Source: an uncultured Chloroflexota bacterium
GTDB taxonomy: Bacteria > Chloroflexota > Dehalococcoidia > CAUJGQ01
DNA: 26,625 bases
Assembly (NCBI GenBank): GCA_937879875.1
Contig: CALFMN010000129.1
Coordinates: 1 to 26,625 of the forward strand
Direction of reading: 5' to 3'
Each line of letters begins with the position of its first letter. The stretch's first letter is position 1. Shown here one piece after another: positions 1 through 7,320 of this stretch. A program made the translations under genes and the position numbers. The notes under the pieces are model-generated. The model was given only the letters and a program-made list of their open reading frames with translations. It was not told the origin of the DNA and made no database searches.

Positions 1-140
1 ACGCCCGTCGCCTGGCCGCGTGAATGCGTGGCGAACTTTTGGCACCTTACTTAGGGGAAGGAGACGATCCCGTGGTGAGCGTTCCGTAGCCGGCGCGATT
101 AGCCGTGCTGCGGCGTGAATCGTTCTACGACTGTCGCGGC

Positions 141-208
141 TAACCCGACGCCGATTGGATCGCTCCACGCCGGATCGCCCCTTTCCCCGCATTATTGGGG
201 GAAAGGGG
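141..208. repeat. Dispersed-repeat fragment with strong hairpin
   Basis: An 11-bp perfect inverted repeat (178-188 with 198-208, CCCCTTTCCCC and its complement, 9-nt loop) overlaps the stop codon (192-194) of the minus-strand amidohydrolase. The sequence just beside it (about 149-188) resembles the interior of the element at 16641-16894. The 11-mer GGATCGCTCCA (157-167 and 16789-16799) is shared, preceded in both by ACGCCG and followed by a C/T-rich CCCTTTCCC block. It may act as a 3'-end hairpin for the amidohydrolase, but no T-tract follows on the minus strand. I infer a decayed copy of the same repeat family. Confidence 0.5.
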
Positions 209-1631
209 AAGGGGGATAGAGGGCCGGCGGCAGCGATGGCCCTGCCGGCAGATAGCGCCCGTAGCCTTCGGTCTGGCACAGCTCACCGTCGCGCAACAGC
301 ACCTTGCCGCGCAGCAGCGTGAGCACCGGCCAGCCCTGCACGTCGATGCCGTCATACACGCTGTAGCCGGTGCGGCTGTGCAGGTCTGCCTCACGGATTG
401 TCAGGCGGCGCGCCGGGTCGAAGATCGTCAGGTCGGCGTCCGAGCCGGGCGCGATCACGCCCTTGTGCGGATACAGCCCGAAGATGCGGGCCGGGTTTTC
501 GCAGAGCACTCGCGCCAGCCAGTCGAGCGGCAGGCCGCGTTTGCTCACAGCCTCGCTGTACAGCACCGGCGCCAGCGTCTCCGCGCCGGGCATGCCGAAC
601 GGCACGGTGCTGCCGTCTTCAAAGTAGAAGCTGTTGCGGCTTTCATTGGCCTTTGCCTTCAGCGCCGGATCGTGTGGCGAGTGATCGCTCGCCACGACCG
701 GAATCGTGCCTTCGCCCAGGCCGCGCCACATCGCCGCCACGTCGGTCTCGCGGCGCAGCGGCGGCGCGATCTTGGCGAAGGCGCCGCGCCGCAGCACAGC
801 CTCGTCGGACAGCGCCAGGTATTGCGGGCAGGTCTCGCACCAGAGCGGCTGGCCGGCGTGCCGCCGGTCACGGATCACGTTCAGACCTAGCCCCGTGCTC
901 AGATGCACGATGTAGAGCGGCGTGCGCGCGTAGCTCGCCAGCGCCGCCACGCCGGCGATCGCCGCGGCCTCGGCCTCGGGCGGGCGCGAGTCATGGTAGT
1001 GCTCGGGTCCGACCTTGCCCTCCGCGATGCACTGCTCCTCCAATGCGTCGATCAGGTCGCCATTCTCGGCGTGGATCATGGGAATGCCGCCGCGCGCGGC
1101 GAGCTGCTGGCAAGCGCGGAAGATGAAGTCATCGCCGGACATCATGCCGCGCTTGCGATACGCGGTGAACATCTTGTACGAGCGCACACCGAGCGCCACG
1201 CCTTCGGCGATGCCGTCCAGCATCTCGTGCGGGTTCGTCGCCTGTGGCCGCGGGAAAAGATAGGCGTGGAAGGCGACATCCAGCACCGATCGGCGCTCCG
1301 CCTCCTCCTGGTTCGCGCGGATGATCTCCGGCACGCTGCCCGGCGTCGAGGCGCCGCCGACGAACGGAATGCTGGTCGTGACGCCGCCGAACGCCGAGCA
1401 GCGCGGCAGCGACGACCAGTCGTCGAAGCCGAGGTGGCTGTGAGCGTCGATCACGCCCGGCAGCACGTCTTTGCCGGTGACGTCGAGATAGTCGCGGGCG
1501 GACGGCAGCGCCTCCGCCTCGCCCACGGCGACAATGCGCTCGCCGTCGATCGCGATCGCGGTCTCGAAGACACCCCCGGACAGCGCCACGCGGCCGCCGT
1601 GAACTACCAGGTCGATTGTGCGTTGCGGCAT
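192..1631 (-). CDS. Amidohydrolase, D-hydantoinase/dihydropyrimidinase family
   Basis: 479 aa, the usual length for cyclic-amide hydrolases that open hydantoin, dihydropyrimidine or allantoin rings in the cytoplasm. The binuclear metal site is visible: His64 and His66 in DAHSHLG, the carboxylatable Lys153 in SYKMFTAY, His187 in IHAEN, His243 in VHLS and Asp316 in ASDHSPH. The C-terminal part carries the beta-sandwich typical of the family (PGSDADLTIFDP). The start is ATG at 1631 with GGAG-rich sequence just upstream. The C-terminal residues (PPSPFPQ) are encoded by a repeat-like inverted repeat, so the original C-terminus may have been altered. Substrate cannot be decided: hydantoinase, dihydropyrimidinase and allantoinase all fit. 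No uptake or downstream hydrolase gene is nearby. Confidence 0.9.
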   Translation of the reverse strand: MPQRTIDLVVHGGRVALSGGVFETAIAIDGERIVAVGEAEALPSARDYLDVTGKDVLPGVIDAHSHLGFDDWSSLPRCSAFGGVTTSIPFVGGASTPGSVPEIIRANQEEAERRSVLDVAFHAYLFPRPQATNPHEMLDGIAEGVALGVRSYKMFTAYRKRGMMSGDDFIFRACQQLAARGGIPMIHAENGDLIDALEEQCIAEGKVGPEHYHDSRPPEAEAAAIAGVAALASYARTPLYIVHLSTGLGLNVIRDRRHAGQPLWCETCPQYLALSDEAVLRRGAFAKIAPPLRRETDVAAMWRGLGEGTIPVVASDHSPHDPALKAKANESRNSFYFEDGSTVPFGMPGAETLAPVLYSEAVSKRGLPLDWLARVLCENPARIFGLYPHKGVIAPGSDADLTIFDPARRLTIREADLHSRTGYSVYDGIDVQGWPVLTLLRGKVLLRDGELCQTEGYGRYLPAGPSLPPALYPPSPFPQ

Positions 1632-2640
1632 CTGGCTCCGCTCCCCAAGGGTGAGTGGTGAACGGTGAGTAGTGCAAGGTAGCCATGGCGTTGTTCGGCG
1701 CTGACAGATTGGAGCCCGAGGACGCTCAGAACTCTAGACCTGATCCGGTTTCGTAGACAAGTATCCGCCAGGCCAGGGCCTTTTCAGCGTACCCTGCCGC
1801 GGAGGGCGCGGGCGGCGGCGGGGCGCCGCGCGGCCAGCGCCTGGGGACCGTGGCCGGTACGCCCCTGACCATGGGCCGCGCCCACCGTCCCGTCCCGCAC
1901 CCGCTGCCGGCGCGGCGCGCTGCCCCACGGCCCGCGCCCGCGCTCGTGCCGGGCCGCGGCGCGGAGCCGTGCGGGCGCCAACCGGGGCATGGCCGGGCGC
2001 TCGGCCTCCGGGGCGTGCCGGCCCGCCCGGCCATGCCCGCGGCCCCAGCGCCGGTCGGCGGGCAGCGGCGGCGCTTGCACGCCGCCCAGCGCCGCGCCGC
2101 CCGGTCCCAGCAGCGGTGGCCAGCGTGCACTGACCGATCCAGCGCCGCGCGCCCGGCGGCGGCCAGCGTGCGTGCGGGCGCGCGGCGGGGGCACCGCCTG
2201 CGCCACGCACCACGCCGCGGCGGGCCAGCCAAAGCCCGCCACGCGGCGGCCAGGGCACCCCCCACGCTCGTGGCCCTACCGCACACGGCAGCCAGCGGCC
2301 GGCGCCAACGGCCGCTCCCCGCGGCGCGCGGCCAGCAGGGTGCTGCGCACCTTGCACGATGCAAAGGCCCTGGTCGCTAGCGGCTGTTCTGAACCTGGGG
2401 GTAGGCGTGGGCGGGCGCGATGCCGCACGAGCCAGGCCAGGGCGAGGACGGGCAGGCCCGCCAGCGGCCCCGGCACAGGATCGGCCCCCAGCGCCACGGC
2501 GCACCGGCAGGCACGCGGGCCCCGGACGGCGCCCCGAAGGCCCAGGCGGCGTCGCGGCTAGCACGCGGGGCCGCGGTGCGGTCAGGCATGCTGCCATGCT
2601 AGCGGCCCGTCCCGGCGGCGTTCATACCAGGCGCTAGCGG
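1632..2640. other. Extremely GC-rich stretch without a convincing gene
   Basis: About 1 kb separates the amidohydrolase start from the SH3 lipoprotein stop. From about 1790 to 2600 the base composition rises to roughly 80-88% G+C in the 60-base lines I counted, well above the neighbours. Long open frames exist on both strands, but their translations are Arg/Ala/Gly/Pro/Trp/Cys-rich with no domain and look like frames open only because stop codons are rare. An inverted 11-mer (CCAGGGCCTTT 1773-1783; complement 2363-2373) is present. The minus strand near 1740-1800 reads more like ordinary protein, so a decayed gene or mobile element is possible. I cannot identify it. Confidence 0.4.
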
Positions 2641-3285
2641 CTAGCGCGCGGGCGTGGCAACGAGCGTGGGCGGCGGCACGGGCGTGCCGACGTTGGTGAC
2701 GTAGCCTTCGGCGCAGTAGATGTACTGCTTGACGCCGACGATGCACCAGACGGTGCCTTTGCCCTGTTCGGCTTCGGCGCCGTTGAGCACCTTGCCCTCG
2801 ACGTTGACGATCGCGCCCTCGGGCACCGAGCCGACGACGTTGTCCCCGCTGAGATTCGGGGCGGAGCGCACGCGCAGACCGCCGCTGGCCGCCACCTTGC
2901 CGGTAAACGCCACGTCCGAGATCTGCAGGCCGTTCTCCTCGCGCACGGCCGGCGTGGGGCTGGCCGCGGGCGTGGGCGAAGCCGTGGGCGAGCCGGGCGG
3001 CGTCGACGCCGGGCGCACGGTGGCCTGCGGGAAGGGCGTCGGCGAACGACCAGAAATCGGCGTGGTGACGGCGCCGGGGACTGCGGGGGTCGCCACGCCG
3101 CCGCGCACGGTGGCGGCTGCCGCTGCAGGCGTCGTGGCGGGTGCGGCGTTCTTCTTCTTGCCGCCGCACGCGATCGGCAGGACGGCCACGAGCGCGGCCG
3201 TGGTCAGCACACGCGCCGCTCGCACTGCCGCGCCGCTCCGGGCGTGCCGCTGCCCGCGATCAGGCGATCTCCGCGCTTTCCTCAT
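2641..3285 (-). CDS. Putative lipoprotein with SH3-like (SH3b) domain
   Basis: 214 aa. A basic N-terminus and a hydrophobic segment (about residues 26-39) lead to Cys40 in LPIACGG, an imperfect lipobox (Pro at -3). Residues 43-112 form an Ala/Thr/Pro/Ser-rich low-complexity linker, as in surface-exposed proteins. Residues about 115-200 form a bacterial SH3-like fold, with the GLRVRSAPNLSG signature and two cysteines (WCIVG, IYCAEG). Such domains usually bind cell-wall or surface ligands. The ATG overlaps the TGA of the upstream kinase-like gene in an ATGA arrangement (3282-3285), which indicates translational coupling. Ligand unknown. Confidence 0.75.
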   Translation of the reverse strand: MRKARRSPDRGQRHARSGAAVRAARVLTTAALVAVLPIACGGKKKNAAPATTPAAAAATVRGGVATPAVPGAVTTPISGRSPTPFPQATVRPASTPPGSPTASPTPAASPTPAVREENGLQISDVAFTGKVAASGGLRVRSAPNLSGDNVVGSVPEGAIVNVEGKVLNGAEAEQGKGTVWCIVGVKQYIYCAEGYVTNVGTPVPPPTLVATPAR

Positions 3286-3968
3286 CCGTGACGCAGCGGA
3301 TGGTCGGGCGTTTCGGCCGGAGTGCGGTCGGGCATGCGGCGTGCCATCATCACGATCTCTTCGGCCACGTCATCGTATTCGCGCCCGCCGGAGTTGATTA
3401 CCAGGTCGTACAGGCGCAGATCGTACCAGTTGACATTGTAGTTGTTCTTGAAGAACTCTGTCCGCTCGCGGTCGGTTTCCTCGACATCGCGTTTGGCCGC
3501 CTCGCGGTTCAGGTTGCGCAGAGCCATCATGCGCTGCACGCGATTCTCGAAGGGAGAGTGGATAAAAACGTGCAGCACGTCCGGCCGCCGCCGCAGCGCG
3601 ACCTGTGCCCCGCCGTGTCCGACGATCACGCCGGGGCCGGAGTCGGCGATGTTGCGCAGCACCTGCTCGATGACCGTGCGAAAGTCTGCGGAGGTGTACA
3701 GCATGGACACCGACGAAAAGTCGATCGGCACCGACCCCTCGACGCCCATGCCGGCGTAGCGGCCGAGGCTCTCCAGCATGCGGCTGAGGAAGCCCTGGCT
3801 GCGTTCGGCATCGGCCATCGCCGTTTCAGAGACACCGGCCTCCGTGGCCGCGCGCGAGATCACCTGCTGGTCGTAGAGCGGGATGGAGAGCTTCTGGGCG
3901 ACCAGCGCGGCGATTTCGTCGGCGCCGCTGCCGCGCTGGCGGGAGATGGTGATCACGGGTTCGTGCAT
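3282..3968 (-). CDS. Cytidylate kinase-like family protein
   Basis: 228 aa. The N-terminus MHEPVITISRQRGSGADEIA carries the P-loop form typical of the cytidylate-kinase-like family (GxGxxxIA after ITISRQ), followed by IPLYDQQVISRAA. A central VIVGHGGAQVAL and a DVLHVFIHSPFENRVQRM block match the nucleotide-kinase fold (CoA/LID region). I chose ATG 3968 because the family begins directly at this motif; the frame is open upstream to 4109 but that part has no family character. Family members are P-loop proteins whose phosphoryl acceptor is generally unproven, so I do not call it cmk. It overlaps the SH3 lipoprotein gene by 4 nt. Confidence 0.8.
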   Translation of the reverse strand: MHEPVITISRQRGSGADEIAALVAQKLSIPLYDQQVISRAATEAGVSETAMADAERSQGFLSRMLESLGRYAGMGVEGSVPIDFSSVSMLYTSADFRTVIEQVLRNIADSGPGVIVGHGGAQVALRRRPDVLHVFIHSPFENRVQRMMALRNLNREAAKRDVEETDRERTEFFKNNYNVNWYDLRLYDLVINSGGREYDDVAEEIVMMARRMPDRTPAETPDHPLRHG

Positions 3969-4142
3969 AATGCCGCCGTACCCTCGCGTGGTGCTACGCC
4001 CCTGCCTGCACGAGAGCCTCGCGGCGACGCCGAGCGAATGCCGCTCGGCGCGGCCGCGAAAATCCGTGCGGAGAGAATAGCACGCGCAGTCAAGCAGCGG
4101 CGTTAACATATGGTCACGAGCGCTGATCGCGGCGTGGATTCG

Positions 4143-4604
4143 TCAACCTCTGGCCAGTTCACGCACCGCTTCCAGCGCGAGCGGCGCGTGTTTGAGCGGA
4201 TCGCGCTCTTCAATCTTCGCCCGCACAACGCCCGCGGCATCGATCACGAAGGTCACGCGGCCGTGAAAGCTGCGCTCGGCTGAGAACACCCCGTAGGTCT
4301 TGCCCGCGTCGTAGCGCGGCCAGTCGCCGAGCAGGGGAAACTTCAGTTCCATATGCTCGCAGAAGTGATTGGCGGCGGCGAAGCTGTCCACACTGATGCC
4401 CAGCACCTGGGCACCGGCCGCGCCGAGGTCGTCCTGTACCTCCGCGAAGCCTGTAAACTCGTTCGTTCAGCCGCCGGTGAACGCCAATGGATAGAATGCC
4501 AGCACCACCGGCTGCTTGCCGAGGAAGTCGCCGAGGGCGACCTTTCCGCCCTTGCCGTCGGGCAGCGAGAAGTCGGGCGCGGAATCACCTACCTGTACCG
4601 ACAT
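4143..4604 (-). CDS. Selenocysteine-containing peroxiredoxin (AhpE-like), in-frame TGA = Sec46
   Basis: 153 codons read from ATG 4604 (GAGGAG six bases upstream) to TGA at 4143-4145, with one internal in-frame TGA at 4467-4469, codon 46. The protein begins MSVQVGDSAPDFSLPDG, and the active-site loop reads FYPLAFTGG-U-TNEF, so the TGA replaces the peroxidatic cysteine of the PxxxTxxC motif. P39, T43, position 46 and R116 (GRVTFVID) match the catalytic set of AhpE-type one-Cys peroxiredoxins, and total length matches too. The only cysteine is C82; the Bcp resolving position (+5) is Thr51. The frame is intact on both sides, which argues against a frameshift. The enzyme would reduce peroxides in the cytoplasm. 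A nonsense mutation is the alternative, but tRNA-Sec in this window makes Sec more likely. Confidence 0.85.
4421..4469 (-). promoter_or_regulatory. Candidate bacterial SECIS hairpin after the Sec TGA
   Basis: Immediately 3' of the TGA (4467-4469) the mRNA can fold into a hairpin. CGC plus GAGGT pairs with ACCTC plus GCG (4421-4446 in all), 8 bp with one G-G mismatch, and the 8-nt loop is ACAGGACG. The loop lies 30-37 nt after the UGA. Bacterial SECIS elements sit within the coding sequence just downstream of UGA and present a G-containing apical loop to SelB at about this distance. The fold was worked out by hand. Confidence 0.5.
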
Positions 4605-4666
4605 GGCGCACTCCTCTCGCGGGAAATCAGGCTGCGGCCACGGCCAGATTGCCGCTGAGGGCCGCG

Positions 4667-5044
4667 TTAGTGCCGGGCTTCGTGCAGCAGTTCGGCCTGC
4701 TCCGTCGCGTCGTCGTGACCGGCCGCCGCGTGCTCGTGCACCACGTGCTCGGGCAGGGGCTGGCCGGCGGCGCCGAGGTGCGAATCGTCGGCGGTCTCGC
4801 TGAACGGCGGGATGGGCACGGTGGGCCGCGGCTCGTCGAGCCCACGCGCCCGACGGTACAGATAGGCAACGGAGACGACGGACATCGCGATCACGGCTGC
4901 GACGAGCGTCCAGAGCACGACAGGAACCAGATCGGAGAAGTCGCTCGTGCCCCCCTGAGACTGGGCATACGCGCTGCCGGCGCCCGCGAGCGAGATCAAG
5001 CCGATGCCTGAGACGGCGGCAGCGCGCAGAAATCGGCAGCGCAC
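4667..5044 (-). CDS. Small single-pass membrane protein with His-rich tail
   Basis: 125 aa from GTG 5044, chosen because GAGGGG lies 6 bases upstream; the frame is open upstream to 5086. The N-terminus looks like a cleavable signal peptide ending near AGSAYAQS. A clear membrane helix follows (LVPVVLWTLVAAVIAMSVVS), then RRAR on the cytoplasmic side. The last 45 residues are acidic and carry seven His, including EHVVHEHAAAGHDD, which suggests metal binding. It lies 62 bp upstream of the selenoperoxiredoxin and 66 bp downstream of the M23 peptidase gene on the same strand. I do not recognise a family. Confidence 0.65.
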   Translation of the reverse strand: MRCRFLRAAAVSGIGLISLAGAGSAYAQSQGGTSDFSDLVPVVLWTLVAAVIAMSVVSVAYLYRRARGLDEPRPTVPIPPFSETADDSHLGAAGQPLPEHVVHEHAAAGHDDATEQAELLHEARH

Positions 5045-5110
5045 GATGAACCCCTCGATGCCAGACCTGCGGCGCCAGTGTAGCAAAGGCTGTGCGGCGT
5101 ATGTAAAGAG

Positions 5111-7114
5111 CTACGGCGACAGCGGCCGCGGCAGCGCGCCCGCCAGCAGCCGCAACGGATCCAGCGGCACGCCGTTCAGGCGAACCTCAAAGTGCAGGTG
5201 CGGCCCCGTGCTGTCGCCCGTGGAACCGCTAAGGCCGATGATCTGACCCTGGCGAACATGGTCACCCGGCTTCAGATAGGACGGCGTCAGCAGGTGGCCG
5301 TAGCGCGTGACATAGCCGCCTGGATGCGTAATGTCGACGTAGTAGCCGTAGCCGCAACAGGGGTCGCCGCCGCTGAAGCTGACCACGCCCGACGCCGCCG
5401 CGGTTACAGGCAGTCCCGCGCTCTGGGCGATGTCGATGCCGAGCGGATGCGACGGGCCGAACAGGCTCGAAATTGGCCCGCGCGCCGGCCAGGCGAAGGG
5501 CACGGCGTCCAGACCGTTCGCGGTCGCGCTTGAGGCGGCGTACCGCAGCAGCGCGTTCTGCGGGTCCGCGTTTACCTGGGCGACGACGGTGTGGTCGGCC
5601 TGAGAGAGCAGCGTCTGCCACGCCTGCTGCGCGGCGTTCAACTCGTCCTGCGCGGCCTTCACCGTCGCCGGGTCGGGCTGCTGCGTCAACGCCAGCAGTT
5701 GCTGCTGCGCCGCGGCGTACTGCGCCTGCGCCTGCGCGAGCTGCTGGTCCGGCGAGAGCGCCGTCGCCGGGTCGGCGGTCGCAGCGGCGGGTGGCGGCTC
5801 CGGAGCGGGTGTCGCCGCCTGCGCGGCGGCGAGCGCGGCCTGGAGCGTGCTCAAGCGGCCTTGCGCCGTCGCTACCTTGTCGGCGGCCTCCTGCAGCGCG
5901 GCCGGATCGGGCGGCGCGGTCATGCGGCTCAACGTGTTTTGCGCCTGACTGACCCGCTGCTGCAACAGGAACAGATCGTTGGCCGAGCGGCCGGCAGGAG
6001 AAGCCACCGGCCGCGGAGTCGGCGAGGGTGTGGGCGTCGGCGAAGGCGATGGTGATGGCGGTGGCGTTGCGCTGGCCGTCGCGCTCGCCGCGGCGACCTG
6101 CGCAGGCGCCGCGATCGCAGCGCCGTTGATCACCGCCCCGGCAGCGCCCGGCGCCTGGTAGACGATGGCCGGAGCAGCAACACCACTCGCGTCGCCAACC
6201 GCCGCTGGTGTCGCGGATGGCACGGGCGGCGTTGGCGCCGCCGTAGCAGTCACGGTGGGTGCGGTCGTAGCGGTGGGCTGGGCCGGCGCCGGCGTGGCCG
6301 CTTGAGCGGCGGCGAGCGCCTGCTGCGCAGTGCTCAGCTCCGTGCGCGCGGCAGCGATCTGGTCATCGCCGTAGGGATGCTCCACGCGCTGGAAGGCGGC
6401 GAGAGCCAGGCTGACCTCGTTCTGCGCATTCTGGATGTCGGCGTCCGTCGGCACGGCGGCCGGCGAGGGCGTTGGGGTCGCCGTGGCGGCGCTTGCCGCC
6501 TGCACGGCCTGCTGTGCCGCGAGCACCTGCGCCTGCGCGGCGCCCACGGCATCCCTGGCCGCTGCAAGCTGAGCGTCGCTGGCGGCCTGGGTGAGCGCCT
6601 GGTAAGCGAGCTGCGCCTGGGTGAGTCGAATCTGCGCCTGCAGCAGTTGCTCGACGGTCGGGCCGCTGGCGGCCGTCGCCGTGGGAGCGGCCGTGGCGGC
6701 GGCCGGGCCGAGCAGCCGCGCCTGATAGACGGCATTGGCCGCCTGCCAGAGATCGGCCGCCAGCAGCGCGGTGACGAGCGGCGGACCGCCCGCGGCCGGC
6801 GCGAGCGCCGTGCCCTGCGGCAGGCCGATCCCGGTCAGCGGTCCGCCCGCGGCGATCAGCGCCGGCGGGCGCACGCCGCTGATCGCCTGCGGCTCCGTCA
6901 GGTGCAGGGTGATCGCGGCCAGGCTCGCCGCGGCAAGCGCCGCGGCGGTGATCAGGGTGGGTACGCTGCCGAACGCTCGCGGCAGCGCCAGACCTGAGAA
7001 CGGCGGGAGGGCGCGACGCGATGTCCTCCATGTCCTCATCACAAATGAGCGTGAGAGCGAAACGCTGGTCCTGCGCAGAACCCGCTGCCGCGTTTGCTCG
7101 ATGAGGAAGGCCAA
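5111..7114 (-). CDS. Membrane-anchored M23 (LytM) peptidase with long Ala/Gln-rich helical region
   Basis: 667 aa from TTG 7114, supported by GGGAG with a 7-base gap. A basic N-terminus is followed by a membrane helix at about 50-70. Residues about 150-520 are Ala/Gln-rich helical or coiled-coil segments (repeats such as AQAQYAAAQQQ) interrupted by Thr/Pro/Ser linkers (PPSPSPSPTPTPSPTP). The C-terminus (about 540-655) is the peptidase: His556 and Asp561 in SHPLGIDIA, His607 in RYGHLL and H639-L-H641. All zinc and catalytic positions are present, so it should cut peptide cross-links in a cell wall. An adjacent Cys pair (586-587, DPCCGYG) sits within the domain. The architecture resembles EnvC/NlpD-like division hydrolases. 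Confidence 0.88.
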   Translation of the reverse strand: MAFLIEQTRQRVLRRTSVSLSRSFVMRTWRTSRRALPPFSGLALPRAFGSVPTLITAAALAAASLAAITLHLTEPQAISGVRPPALIAAGGPLTGIGLPQGTALAPAAGGPPLVTALLAADLWQAANAVYQARLLGPAAATAAPTATAASGPTVEQLLQAQIRLTQAQLAYQALTQAASDAQLAAARDAVGAAQAQVLAAQQAVQAASAATATPTPSPAAVPTDADIQNAQNEVSLALAAFQRVEHPYGDDQIAAARTELSTAQQALAAAQAATPAPAQPTATTAPTVTATAAPTPPVPSATPAAVGDASGVAAPAIVYQAPGAAGAVINGAAIAAPAQVAAASATASATPPPSPSPSPTPTPSPTPRPVASPAGRSANDLFLLQQRVSQAQNTLSRMTAPPDPAALQEAADKVATAQGRLSTLQAALAAAQAATPAPEPPPAAATADPATALSPDQQLAQAQAQYAAAQQQLLALTQQPDPATVKAAQDELNAAQQAWQTLLSQADHTVVAQVNADPQNALLRYAASSATANGLDAVPFAWPARGPISSLFGPSHPLGIDIAQSAGLPVTAAASGVVSFSGGDPCCGYGYYVDITHPGGYVTRYGHLLTPSYLKPGDHVRQGQIIGLSGSTGDSTGPHLHFEVRLNGVPLDPLRLLAGALPRPLSP

Positions 7115-7320
7115 CTGACACTCCCGCGCGTTGGGGTCCGTGGATCAGGGCTGGTAGCCGCTTGCCCGCGCCTTGCTGCCTGATTGTCCTGGGCTCCGGC
7201 ACCAGCGTACCGAACGGCGCCGTTTGACGTGTTAACGCCGCGTCACTACCGAGCAGGCGGCATCAGAACGCGATCACGCCGCCGTGTCCGTGCGTTTGCC
7301 GCATTCGCTCCTGCAAAGGA

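Noticed and set aside
1734..2597. 287-codon minus-strand frame as a real gene
   Set aside because: Three overlapping frames on this strand are equally open because stops are scarce at about 80% or more G+C, and the product has no recognisable pattern.
4343..4588. Peroxiredoxin as a frameshifted or nonsense-mutated pseudogene
   Set aside because: Both halves are in the same frame, only the catalytic codon is TGA, the Shine-Dalgarno and other catalytic residues are intact, and tRNA-Sec is present. The open frame at 4343-4588 is an off-phase shadow.
5980..6110. Tandem DNA repeat array in the M23 gene
   Set aside because: It is a Ser/Pro/Thr-rich linker within an intact reading frame, common in exported proteins.
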